The position numbers were made by a program, and so were the translations under genes. A model generated the notes under the pieces. The model saw only the letters and a program-made list of their open reading frames with translations, ran no database searches and was not told the origin of the DNA. 64,000 nt of DNA from an uncultured Bacillota bacterium (lineage in GTDB: Bacteria > Bacillota > Dehalobacteriia > UBA4068). Below are positions 46,379 to 54,398 of the stretch, one piece after another. The first letter of the stretch is position 1. Every line of letters begins with the position of its first letter. The DNA is taken from assembly GCA_934271085.1 (NCBI GenBank), contig CAKQQU010000001.1:16412-80411 (forward strand), in the 5' to 3' direction.

Positions 46379-47296
46379 TTATATTCCTTGGCCGATGATC
46401 TCAGCCTTGATACCATATTGGGCAAATGTATCTTTGATTTCCAGCAAACGCTGATCTGTGGGCGGAGCATATTCCTGTACATCTCTGTCCAGGGAGCGTA
46501 ATTTGGATATGCCCAGCTTGTGATAGGGTATCAGTACTACATCCCGTATGTCCAGCCCATCCAGAAAAACGGCTGTATCTTCTATGATGGCAGGCGTATC
46601 ATTCATATCCTTAAGCAGCGGCATCCGGATCTGGATCTTCTCCCGTAAGCCGGGCTCTCCGGAAAGCTTACGTAAATTTTCCAGGATCAGGCTGTTGCTT
46701 TGTCCGGCATATCTGAGATGCACTTCATCATCCAGGGATTTGATGTCGTAGAGGATGATCTGAGCCTGTGAGGCTATTTCCCGCAAATCTTCATATTTGC
46801 AAAAACCGCTGGTATCGATGGCTACACGTATGCCTGCCTTTTGACAGGCAGCCAGCATTTCCCGGGCAAACCGGGGATGCTGCATGATCTCGCCGCCGGA
46901 AAGGGTCACTCCTCCATTGGTCTTGTCATAAAACTCTTTATCCTGCAATACCTGCTCCATGATCTGCTCTATGGTCATATAATTGGCAGACCAGCGCAGG
47001 GCGCCGCTGTAACACTGCTCCACACAGGCCCCGCAATCGCAGCACTTGTCCCTGAGTATCATAATGGGTTTATCTTTTCCCGGCTGCAGGGCGCCGCTGG
47101 GGCAGGCTTCTATACAGGCTCCGCAGGAAATACAACGGTTTTGGCTGTAAAATAACTCCCTTTCTGCGAACATCATTTCCGGATTATGACACCATTTGCA
47201 GCGCAGAGGACAGCCTTTGATAAAAACGGAGGTGCGTATGCCCGGACCGTCGGAAGTGGAAAATTTTTGGATGCCGCCAATGAGGTACTTTTGCAT
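46379..47296 (-). CDS. Glycyl radical enzyme activating enzyme (radical SAM)
   Basis: The product has 305 residues. The radical SAM cluster motif is CPLRCKWC near residue 29, and DGPGIRTSVFIKGCP before it is typical of GRE activases. An inserted ferredoxin-like segment (about 55-105) carries two sets of four cysteines (CISCGACIEACP and CCDCGACVEQCY), as in activases of diol and choline-type eliminases but not of PflA. TLSGGE binds SAM. It will install the glycyl radical on the enzyme encoded 9 bases upstream. Confidence 0.95.
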   Translation of the reverse strand: MQKYLIGGIQKFSTSDGPGIRTSVFIKGCPLRCKWCHNPEMMFAERELFYSQNRCISCGACIEACPSGALQPGKDKPIMILRDKCCDCGACVEQCYSGALRWSANYMTIEQIMEQVLQDKEFYDKTNGGVTLSGGEIMQHPRFAREMLAACQKAGIRVAIDTSGFCKYEDLREIASQAQIILYDIKSLDDEVHLRYAGQSNSLILENLRKLSGEPGLREKIQIRMPLLKDMNDTPAIIEDTAVFLDGLDIRDVVLIPYHKLGISKLRSLDRDVQEYAPPTDQRLLEIKDTFAQYGIKAEIIGQGI

Positions 47297-47305
47297 ATGG
47301 CTCCT

Positions 47306-49666
47306 TTAGCAGCTGTGTGCTGTCCTTCTGATAATATCTTCCTGAACATTACGGTCCAGATCGGTGAAGAAGGCTAAATATCCGGCAACCCGCACTACCA
47401 GACCGCGGTAAGCTTCCGGATTATCCATGGCTTTGCGTAAAGTAGCATCATCCACCACATTGATCTGAATATGCTCGCCGTAATGATCGAAGAAGGTTTT
47501 GACCACGCCCTCGATGATCTCGGTGCCCCTCTCGCCCTCCAGACCGTTGGGATCAAAACGCAGGTTGAACAGGGTTCCATCGAAGGTGTGGAGCTGATCG
47601 ATATTGGATACGGATTTTACAGTAGCAGTGGGCCCGGAAATATCCCGTCCGCCGGCGGGAGAAGCATTGTCGCTTAAGGGATCGCCTGCCAGACGACCGT
47701 CGGGGGTAGCGCCGCAGAACTCGCCAAAGAGCAGATTGATGGTTTGGGAGAGATTGCTGACGCAGTATTGGCCGCCCCGGGAATCCCGGAACTGCTGTAC
47801 ATAATCACTGCAGGAAACTATGATATCCCTGTAGACTTTATCTACGGAAGGATTGTCATTACCGAATTTATTGGGACGGTTGATAAGCAGCTGACGCAGG
47901 CGTTCTTCTCCATCGTAATTGCTGTCGAGAATGGAGATCAGCTTATCCATGGGCACATTATGGTTCTGGAATACTGCGTAATCCAGCGCTTCGATAGCGT
48001 CAGCCAAGCTGGCCGGGCAGCTGAAGAAGACGCCGGTGTAGTTATGATGGCAGCCGCCTTCCTGTACGGAGATGCCCTTATCTATGCAATCATCCATTAT
48101 CAGGGAGGAAAAGATCACCGGCAGCTGTACCGCATGGAAGGGAACTACCCGGTTATAGGCAGAGATAAGCAGATCAAACATATGCTTAAGCTGGGCGATG
48201 ACCGCATCCAACACATCCTGTTTGCAGGTAAAGCTTGCAGGGTCGCCGGTTTCAATGCCGGAGCGCTCGCCGCTGACCGGATCTATGCCATTGTGAAGCA
48301 CCAGTTCCAGGGCTTTCATGGCATTGATATAGCCGCCGATGGGGCTGGCATCGGTGCCGCCGCCGCCGGGATGAGGCTCTACGCAGCCCACTACGCTCCA
48401 ATCGCGGCATTCTTCCAGGGTGCCGCCTTTGGCTAGGCAGATGGGGATAGCGGCCTTGTCGTTAAAGAAAGCGGGATTGCCGAAGCCGGTCTGCACCATG
48501 CGCACGCCCTTTTTAAACAGATCTTCCGGGGTGCCTTCGTGGATGCGCAGGCCTACTGCGGGCTGATGAAGCTGCACTTCGTTTTGGGCCTCCAGGCACA
48601 GATAAGTGAGATCGTTGGTAGCGTCGTTGCCGTCTTTGTCAACGCCGCCCACCATCAGGATCTGCCACAGGGGGTAACCGGCGAATTTTTTGGCGTCCTC
48701 ATTGCTGCGGACGATCAAAAGCTCGCTGGTCTTGATGTAGAAACATTCTATAAGTTCCAGAGCGTCGTCGGGAGTGATAACGCCCTGCTGGATATCTTTT
48801 TGATAATAAGGCAGCATATACTGGTCATAACGGCCGAAACCGTTGCCGGCGCCGTTGGATTCTACATGAACCAGTAATTGCATGAACCAGACGAACTGTA
48901 CTGCCTGCCAGAAGGTCTGGGGGGTATGCTCGGGTACTACCCGGCAGTTGGCGGCGATAGTCAGCAGCTCGCCCCGGCGCTTTTCGTCATCGGTGGCAGC
49001 CGCCATTTGCTCGGCCAGATCGGCATAGCGATGGGCATAACGGATTATAGCTTCGCATTCGATAATGCAGGCGTTCCAAAAGTCCAGCTTTTCCCGTTCT
49101 TCTTTGGTAACGCCGGCTGTTTCAGATATTTTTTGGCGGCAGCGGTCTATATAGCCGCTGAGGCCTTCTTTCATCAGACGGGCATGATTGGGCATGGTGC
49201 CGCTGGAAGGCATGGTACGGTTGCCAACGATAATCATCCCCAGACGGCGGGCCTGCTGCACATCATCAGGGAGTATGGCTTCGATATTGTGTTCGGAGCT
49301 TTTGCCGAACCACCATGGCAGGTTTTCTTCCAGCAGGGCACGGTTTTCCGCGTCCAGTTCAAAGGGGTCTGTGGTGCGGGTCTGGATATTGTCCAGATTT
49401 TCCAGCAGCCATTCGGCCCGCATATATTCCGGATGGAAGGATACACCCCGCTGCTTTTTGGCCTGGCTGCCGATTACCAGTTCGCCCGGAAAGATCGACA
49501 GATCCATATGGTCAAGCACATAGGCAAAAACATGAGCCCTGAATAAGGCCGGCGCTTCGCCGGAATATTTGATATATGCGTCTTTGGCCAATACTACCCA
49601 TTCTGCGCTGAGATTGGGCCTGGCATCCAGCATATTTTCTTTAAGCATTCTGACTCTGTCTCTCAC
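47306..49666 (-). CDS. Glycyl radical enzyme, eliminase type, substrate unknown
   Basis: The product has 786 residues from a GTG at 49666; the ATG five codons earlier lies inside the GGAGGG ribosome site. The active-site thiyl cysteine is C428 with general base E430 (GCVEP), and the radical glycine is G762 in VRVAGYLAFF. The ESNGAGNGFGRYDQYMLPYY segment places it among diol dehydratase, TMA-lyase and C-S lyase-like enzymes rather than pyruvate formate-lyase. After GCVEP the sequence HPGGGGTDASPIGGY is glycine-rich and lacks features I could tie to a known substrate. It has an NhaC transporter upstream and an activase and SDR downstream. Confidence 0.93.
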   Translation of the reverse strand: MRDRVRMLKENMLDARPNLSAEWVVLAKDAYIKYSGEAPALFRAHVFAYVLDHMDLSIFPGELVIGSQAKKQRGVSFHPEYMRAEWLLENLDNIQTRTTDPFELDAENRALLEENLPWWFGKSSEHNIEAILPDDVQQARRLGMIIVGNRTMPSSGTMPNHARLMKEGLSGYIDRCRQKISETAGVTKEEREKLDFWNACIIECEAIIRYAHRYADLAEQMAAATDDEKRRGELLTIAANCRVVPEHTPQTFWQAVQFVWFMQLLVHVESNGAGNGFGRYDQYMLPYYQKDIQQGVITPDDALELIECFYIKTSELLIVRSNEDAKKFAGYPLWQILMVGGVDKDGNDATNDLTYLCLEAQNEVQLHQPAVGLRIHEGTPEDLFKKGVRMVQTGFGNPAFFNDKAAIPICLAKGGTLEECRDWSVVGCVEPHPGGGGTDASPIGGYINAMKALELVLHNGIDPVSGERSGIETGDPASFTCKQDVLDAVIAQLKHMFDLLISAYNRVVPFHAVQLPVIFSSLIMDDCIDKGISVQEGGCHHNYTGVFFSCPASLADAIEALDYAVFQNHNVPMDKLISILDSNYDGEERLRQLLINRPNKFGNDNPSVDKVYRDIIVSCSDYVQQFRDSRGGQYCVSNLSQTINLLFGEFCGATPDGRLAGDPLSDNASPAGGRDISGPTATVKSVSNIDQLHTFDGTLFNLRFDPNGLEGERGTEIIEGVVKTFFDHYGEHIQINVVDDATLRKAMDNPEAYRGLVVRVAGYLAFFTDLDRNVQEDIIRRTAHSC

Positions 49667-49716
49667 AGTGCATCCCTCCATCTTTGGATTTACTTGCTAT
49701 GTACTGTAATGTTAAA

Positions 49717-49732
49717 GCAATATCAATATTGC
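49717..49732. promoter_or_regulatory. Operator-like palindrome at the GRE promoter
   Basis: GCAATAT-CA-ATATTGC is a perfect 7-bp inverted repeat with a 2-base centre, located where transcription from the adjacent -10 box would begin. Confidence 0.6.
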
Positions 49733-49735
49733 AAT

Positions 49736-49747
49736 ATCATTATAGCA
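49736..49747 (-). promoter_or_regulatory. Extended -10 promoter of the glycyl radical enzyme gene
   Basis: The minus strand reads TGCTATAAT (the -10 hexamer occupies 49744-49739). No good -35 is visible at 17 bp, so an activator may be needed. Confidence 0.55.
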
Positions 49748-49807
49748 TGTTTTAAATAAATGTTGAGCAGATTAATAATATTTTGACAAAGTTATTGAGA
49801 ATTCCTA

Positions 49808-51292
49808 CTATTTAGCTTCTGCTTCGGCAGCTTTTTTCTCGGCATTAATCTGAGATTTGGGGCAGCCGATACCGGTGAGGGCTGTGATCAGTCCAAACAG
49901 AGGAGTAAGGAAGCCCATGAAATAATACATGAAGAACTGGCTCATGGGAACGCCGAAGCACTGAACTACGAAAACGCCGGAAACGCCCCAGGGAACGATG
50001 GGCTGCTGGACGCAGGCTGCATCGGAAATGGTACGGGACAGAACAGCGCGGTCAACATCCAGCTCCTCGTATTTATCACCCAAAGCATTGCAGGGGATAA
50101 CGCCGCCGATGAAAGGATCGCCGGTCATGAAGCTCATTACGGTGCTGGAAGTGAAGGTGGAAACGATCAGGCTGAAACGGCTGCGGATGATATTGGCAAT
50201 ACGGTTTACCATGATGACCAGAACCTTGGTACGACCCAATACTGCGCCGAAGGAGAGAGAGCAGATCAACATAGTCATGTTGTAAACCATGCTGGTCATG
50301 CCGCCGCGGTTGCAGATGGAATCGACAACAGCGGAACCGGATTCGATGCTGAAACCGCCGTAGAGGCAGCCCAGAACTCCACCCAGGCTGGCGCCCTGAG
50401 CAAATACCGCTACCAGAATGGCAGAAACGGCGCTGAGGATCAGGGAATGGGTGGCAGGCATCTTCATGATAATGGTGATAGCCAGAACTACCAGGGGGAT
50501 CAGCATGGAAATATTAAAGTTGAAGGTGTTGGCCAAACCGTCAATAATGGCCTGGATCTGAGACATATCGGTGGTATGTCCGCTGAACTGGAAGCCCATG
50601 ATCAGGAAGATGACAAAGGATACCAGCAAAGCAGGGCCGGAGGTGTAAAGCATATAATGGCAATGACGGTAAATATTGGTTTTGGATACGCCGGCGGCAA
50701 ATACGGCATAGTCGGAAATGGGGGACTGTTTGTCGCCGAAGAAAGCGCCGCAGACGATAGCGCCTACAGTCATGCCCAGGGGTATACCCAGGCCCATGGC
50801 GATACCGATGAAGGCCACGCCCAGGGTGCCGCAGGTAGTCCAGGAGGAACCGGTGGCAGTAGACAGGATAGCGCAGATCAGAACTACAAAGGCCAGGAAC
50901 CAGGTGGGACTGATCAGTTTCAGGCCAAGATATACCAGGTAAGGAATAGTACCGCTGGCCACCCAGGAGGCGATCAGGATACCGATAGACAACAGGATGA
51001 GGAAAGGAATGTCACCCATGGCTTTCAACATGGATTTCTCCAGATCTACCAGAGAAATATGCAGCACCAGGCGACCGTACAGGGTAACTACGATGACGGC
51101 GGCGATCAGCGGTACATGAGCGGAGAGGCCCAGCCCCAGGATGCCGAACATCAGAATAGCAGCAGTCAGAAGAAAGACCACGATGGACATGCCCAGCGTG
51201 CCCTCTCGTTCAGGTTTTTTGATTTTTTGGGGCTTTTTTTCCTGAACTTCTTCTGCCGCTGCTTCAGCATTCAGTTCTTTGTTTTCTTCCAT
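49808..51292 (-). CDS. NhaC-family Na+/H+ antiporter-like transporter
   Basis: The product has 494 residues. A charged cytoplasmic N-terminus of about 32 residues (Glu/Lys rich) is followed by about eleven membrane segments. The NhaC signature block GAFFGDKQSPISDYAVFAAGVSKTN-like region is present near residue 190. Family members exchange Na+ for H+, or carboxylates such as malate and lactate. Placed directly upstream of the glycyl radical enzyme, a role in substrate uptake or product export is more plausible than bulk pH control. It has its own promoter at 51456-51484. Confidence 0.9.
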   Translation of the reverse strand: MEENKELNAEAAAEEVQEKKPQKIKKPEREGTLGMSIVVFLLTAAILMFGILGLGLSAHVPLIAAVIVVTLYGRLVLHISLVDLEKSMLKAMGDIPFLILLSIGILIASWVASGTIPYLVYLGLKLISPTWFLAFVVLICAILSTATGSSWTTCGTLGVAFIGIAMGLGIPLGMTVGAIVCGAFFGDKQSPISDYAVFAAGVSKTNIYRHCHYMLYTSGPALLVSFVIFLIMGFQFSGHTTDMSQIQAIIDGLANTFNFNISMLIPLVVLAITIIMKMPATHSLILSAVSAILVAVFAQGASLGGVLGCLYGGFSIESGSAVVDSICNRGGMTSMVYNMTMLICSLSFGAVLGRTKVLVIMVNRIANIIRSRFSLIVSTFTSSTVMSFMTGDPFIGGVIPCNALGDKYEELDVDRAVLSRTISDAACVQQPIVPWGVSGVFVVQCFGVPMSQFFMYYFMGFLTPLFGLITALTGIGCPKSQINAEKKAAEAEAK

Positions 51293-51339
51293 TAGAATAC
51301 TCCCTTCGTAAAAATGATTTGAGAAATAAGTTCATAGCT

Positions 51340-51373
51340 GATTCAGCAAAACTCCCACTTGCTTTGCTGAATC
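51340..51373. repeat. 11-bp perfect inverted repeat in the nhaC leader
   Basis: GATTCAGCAAA (51340-51350) pairs with TTTGCTGAATC (51363-51373) across a 12-base loop, in the transcribed leader of the nhaC gene, with no T tail after it. Confidence 0.75.
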
Positions 51374-51412
51374 CGGCCTATGCCAAGGGGATTTCTCCCA
51401 AAATTCAGAAGC

Positions 51413-51429
51413 ATACACAAAATGTGTAT
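51413..51429. promoter_or_regulatory. Operator-like palindrome downstream of the nhaC promoter
   Basis: ATACACA-AAA-TGTGTAT is a perfect 7-bp inverted repeat about 27 bp after the -10 box. Confidence 0.5.
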
Positions 51430-51455
51430 TTTATCTGAAAGTTCTTAGCTATCAT

Positions 51456-51484
51456 ATAATAATAAAATTTCAGTAATGTGTCAA
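51456..51484 (-). promoter_or_regulatory. Sigma-A promoter of the nhaC-GRE module
   Basis: On the minus strand: consensus -35 TTGACA (51484-51479), 17-bp spacer, -10 TATTAT (51461-51456). Confidence 0.75.
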
Positions 51485-51530
51485 GTTAAAGCGCTTATTG
51501 TCGGATAATATCATTAATTTGTTTGAAATA

Positions 51531-51539
51531 TGCTATAAT
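51531..51539 (+). promoter_or_regulatory. Extended -10 promoter of trmO
   Basis: TGCTATAAT, about 26 bp before the ATG at 51565; no consensus -35. Confidence 0.5.
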
Positions 51540-51564
51540 GATAAATGACGAGAAAGGATAAAAT

Positions 51565-52275
51565 ATGGAAAAGAAAAAACTGACAGAATCTGTATGCAAA
51601 ATAATTGCCCGCATTCATACGGATTTTCCGGAAAAATTCGGGGTGCCGCGGCAAAGCGGACTGATAGATACTCTTTACGGAACGGTTACCTTTGAACCGG
51701 CCTACAGAGACCCGGCCGCAGTGCGGGGTCTGGATGAGTTTTCCCATATATGGCTGCTGTGGCAGTTCTCCCAATGCCTTAGGGAAGGTTGGTCGCCTAC
51801 GGTTCGTCCGCCCCGGTTGGGCGGTAATACCAGGATGGGCGTTTTTGCCACCCGTTCTCCCTATCGCCCCAACGCTATCGGACTTTCCTGTGTTCGGCTG
51901 CTGAAGGTGGTTCCGGAAACTCCGGATGGGCCTTTGCTTTATGTTGCCGGCGCCGATCTGGTGGACGGTACGCCAATTTATGATATCAAGCCCTATCTTC
52001 CTTTTACCGATAGTCATCCCGAGGCTGAAGGAGGCTTTGCCGAGCTGGTAAAGGATCATGCTTTGCAGGTGTTTTGCAGTGATGATCTGTTGGCTATGGT
52101 GCCGGAATCCAGGCGCGCTTCGCTCCTGGCTGTGCTGGCTCATGATCCCCGGCCTGCTTATCACCATGATCCAGAGCGAATCTACGGTCTGGATTTTGCC
52201 GGAATGTCTGTGCGCTTTCAGGTAAAGGAGCAGAAGCTGACTGTAATAAGCCTGGAACAGGCTGCTGAAGATTAA
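51565..52275 (+). CDS. trmO: tRNA m6t6A37 methyltransferase TrmO (TsaA family)
   Basis: The product has 236 residues, with GAAAGGAT upstream. TrmO methylates N6-threonylcarbamoyladenosine at position 37 of ANN-decoding tRNAs. Family features are the N-terminal IARIHTDFPEKFGVPRQSG, GLDEFSHIWLLWQFSQ, and the SAM/active-site blocks RPPRLGG, GVFATRSPYRPNAIGLS and DLVDGTPIYDIKPYLPF. The C-terminal extension has YGLDFAGMSVRFQV. First gene of a three-gene plus-strand run. The nearby tRNA-Thr is not itself evidence of linkage. Confidence 0.94.
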   Translation: MEKKKLTESVCKIIARIHTDFPEKFGVPRQSGLIDTLYGTVTFEPAYRDPAAVRGLDEFSHIWLLWQFSQCLREGWSPTVRPPRLGGNTRMGVFATRSPYRPNAIGLSCVRLLKVVPETPDGPLLYVAGADLVDGTPIYDIKPYLPFTDSHPEAEGGFAELVKDHALQVFCSDDLLAMVPESRRASLLAVLAHDPRPAYHHDPERIYGLDFAGMSVRFQVKEQKLTVISLEQAAED

Positions 52276-52297
52276 TTGTTATGTGGGGAGGTGCCAT

Positions 52298-53143
52298 ATG
52301 GCTTTAAAGGAATTATCTGCTCAGGCACAGGAGGCGATACTGGCAGAGCAGCAGCGGGCATTTAGCCCTGAACTGGCTTTTTTGACGGGAGAAAGCGATA
52401 CCGCCTTTTTCCCCGGCTGCTCCATGATGGCCCATGACGCAGCTTTGGTAATGCGGGTCTGGCGGTATCTGGCAACTATTTATCCCGGGCTGGCACTTTG
52501 TACTTGCTGCTGCGGCGGACATTCGGCCTATGTGGGCTTGGATAAGTACTTTGAGCGCAGCAGCCAGATAAGGCAAATGCTGGACAAAGGCGGAGTCAAA
52601 AGGCTGATAGTCTGCTGCCCTAACTGCCGCGGGTTGTTCAGCCATTTCAAAGGGCTGGAGGTAATCACTGTCTGGCAGGTATTGGATGAGCATCCTCCCC
52701 GGTTTCAGTCTGTCCCGGCAGATATTCCCCGCTATTTTCTGCATGATCCCTGCCCGGCCAGGCAGGATACAGCTTCCCAGGATCAGGTGCGCCGTCTTTT
52801 GCAGCGAGCCGGCCTTCCTTATGAGGAAATGACCCTTTCCCGGCAAAAGACTGTTTGCTGCGGCCGTAAACATATACTGCATCTGCGGGATCCTCAGACC
52901 GCGGAAAAGCTGCGGCAGCTTTCCCTTTCCCAGTTAAAAGGCAGATATCTTATATGCTGGTGTTTTTCCTGTTGCGCCAGTTTCAGCCAGGCCGGCTGCC
53001 GCTGCTTGCATCCGCTGGAAATAGCTTTCCCCGACCCCCGGCATCCTTTTGAGCCCTTTTGCCGCAGCGAGGAGGAAGGCTGGCGGCAAAGGCAGTTGCT
53101 TTCCCTGCTGGCCGGAGATTTGTCTGATGGGGCGCAACTATGA
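52298..53143 (+). CDS. Cysteine-rich CCG-domain (heterodisulfide reductase-like) protein
   Basis: The product has 281 residues from the ATG at 52298 (GGGAGGTG upstream). Two cysteine-rich CCG-type units are visible: FFPGCSMM with CTCCCGGHS and CCPNCRG, then HDPCPARQD with VCCGRKH and CWCFSCCASF. Such units bind a noncubane [4Fe-4S] cluster or disulfide and are found in HdrB and in lactate or glycolate oxidase subunits. No partner flavoprotein with an obvious Hdr link is encoded beside it. It starts 22 bases after trmO and overlaps the next gene by 4 bases. Confidence 0.8.
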   Translation: MALKELSAQAQEAILAEQQRAFSPELAFLTGESDTAFFPGCSMMAHDAALVMRVWRYLATIYPGLALCTCCCGGHSAYVGLDKYFERSSQIRQMLDKGGVKRLIVCCPNCRGLFSHFKGLEVITVWQVLDEHPPRFQSVPADIPRYFLHDPCPARQDTASQDQVRRLLQRAGLPYEEMTLSRQKTVCCGRKHILHLRDPQTAEKLRQLSLSQLKGRYLICWCFSCCASFSQAGCRCLHPLEIAFPDPRHPFEPFCRSEEEGWRQRQLLSLLAGDLSDGAQL

Positions 53144-53994
53144 GCAGGGTACTGCGCTATCAGGTAGCAGATGCTGAAAAGGGTCTGCGTCTTGGCAGTT
53201 TTTTGCGGCGGCGTGGCTATGCTCAGGGATTGCTGGCTGCTTTGCGGCAAAGCGATGGGGTAAGGGTAAACGGCAGGCTCCGGTATATGCGGGATCAGGT
53301 GTATGGCGGCGATATAATACAGGTCTGCCTGCCTGAGGACAGGCCTTCTCTGCAGGCAAATCCGGGCCTGCAGGTTACGGTGCTGTATGAGGATGAGGAT
53401 ATTCTGCTGGTGGATAAGCCTGCCGGTATGCTGACTCATCCGGCAGGAGAAGGCTTTGATGACGCATTGGGCAATTTTTTCACCGCCCATTGTCCGGGGC
53501 TGAGCTTTCGCCCCATAGGCCGGCTGGATCGCAATACTACCGGTGTTTGCCTGCTGGCCAAAAACCGGTTTGCTGCCGGTATGCTCAGCGGTAAAACGGA
53601 AAAGATTTATTATGCCGTGGCGGAAGGGATAATAAGACCGGAAAGCGGGATAATAGATCGTCCACTGATAGCTGAACCGGGCGGCAGTAATAAGCGGCTG
53701 GTGGATCCCTTGGGGAAGCCCAGTATTACCCTTTATCAGGTGTTAAGAAGGCTGCCTGACCACACTTTTTTGCGTCTGCAGCCTGTTACCGGCCGTACCC
53801 ATCAGCTACGCGCTCATCTTAGCTGGCTGGGATATCCGCTGGCGGGAGATGTTTTGTACGGCGGTTCCCTGGACTGTATAAACAGGCAGGCCCTTCACTG
53901 CGGATGTCTGCGTTTTGTTCATCCTGTTGATGGCAGGCAAATGGTAATAAATGCGCCTTTACCACCGGATATCTGCACCTTGCTTGGCTTATAG
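53140..53994 (+). CDS. RluA-family pseudouridine synthase
   Basis: The product has 284 residues. The start overlaps the previous stop (ATGA). An N-terminal S4-like RNA-binding part (about 1-75, with LRLGSFLRRRGY and DGVRVNGRL) is followed by the catalytic domain. The catalytic aspartate is D130 in GRLDRNTTG. DILLVDKPAGMLTHP and VTGRTHQLRAHLSWLGYPLAGD are typical of RluA/RluD relatives. It modifies an uridine in 23S rRNA or tRNA; the exact site is not determinable. Confidence 0.93.
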   Translation: MSRVLRYQVADAEKGLRLGSFLRRRGYAQGLLAALRQSDGVRVNGRLRYMRDQVYGGDIIQVCLPEDRPSLQANPGLQVTVLYEDEDILLVDKPAGMLTHPAGEGFDDALGNFFTAHCPGLSFRPIGRLDRNTTGVCLLAKNRFAAGMLSGKTEKIYYAVAEGIIRPESGIIDRPLIAEPGGSNKRLVDPLGKPSITLYQVLRRLPDHTFLRLQPVTGRTHQLRAHLSWLGYPLAGDVLYGGSLDCINRQALHCGCLRFVHPVDGRQMVINAPLPPDICTLLGL

Positions 53995-54027
53995 ATATTA
54001 TCTATATTAGCTTTTTATTTATTAATA

Positions 54028-54051
54028 TTTACAATAGTCGAATATTGTAAA
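54028..54051. promoter_or_regulatory. Operator-like inverted repeat upstream of the orphan transcription unit
   Basis: TTTACAATA (54028-54036) and TATTGTAAA (54043-54051) form a perfect 9-bp repeat, 6 bp upstream of the -35 box of the next entry. Confidence 0.55.
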
Positions 54052-54056
54052 AACTA

Positions 54057-54085
54057 TTGCAAACGGATTAAGCGCTTATTATAAT
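54057..54085 (+). promoter_or_regulatory. Sigma-A promoter with no gene behind it
   Basis: -35 TTGCAA, 17-bp spacer, -10 TATAAT. Transcription would begin near 54092. Confidence 0.7.
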
Positions 54086-54091
54086 AATTAA

Positions 54092-54215
54092 TGTGTTCAG
54101 GCCACAATAAATTAGAATTTATCCTCTCCTTCTGGCAAGCAAGTAATTCTCAAATTTGCTGCAAAAAAGCAACAGGGCTTCTGTTCGTAGACAGAGGCTC
54201 TGTTGCTTTTTATTA
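54092..54215 (+). ncRNA. Candidate small RNA, about 120 nt
   Basis: The stretch lies between the promoter at 54057-54085 and an intrinsic terminator at 54164-54211, and it contains no credible ORF. Two further hairpins are visible: ATAAATTAGAATTTAT (54107-54122) and AGCAAGT with ATTTGCT (54138-54144 with 54154-54160). It is separated from the next gene, which has its own promoter at 54323-54351. It does not resemble tmRNA, 6S or SRP RNA in size or motif. A cis leader with terminator (attenuator) is the alternative. Confidence 0.5.
54164..54215 (+). terminator. Intrinsic terminator of the orphan transcription unit
   Basis: A 12-bp outer stem AAAAAGCAACAG/CTGTTGCTTTTT (54164-54175 with 54200-54211) plus an inner stem with wobble pairs, then T/A. 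Confidence 0.9.
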
Positions 54216-54322
54216 TTACGTGGTTTTGCCTTATTTGTTTAGCAGCAGTTTCAATGGTATTGCGCCATATTTTAAAGTATTATGGCAAAATTGATTGTTT
54301 TATAAAAGTTCCGGGGGGATTC

Positions 54323-54351
54323 TTGTCCCCAGATAACGGCTGTTGTATACT
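54323..54351 (+). promoter_or_regulatory. Predicted promoter of the flavoprotein pair
   Basis: -35 TTGTCC, 17-bp spacer, -10 TATACT, 48 bp before the ATG at 54399. Confidence 0.55.
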
Positions 54352-54398
54352 AATAATAATTGAAGAAAAGATATGAGACCAACAGAAAAGGATACCAT

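Noticed and set aside
51485..54085. Shared AAGCGCTTATT motif near 51490 and 54070
   Set aside because: An 11-base match between two A/T-rich regions is expected by chance at this scale, and the surrounding bases differ.
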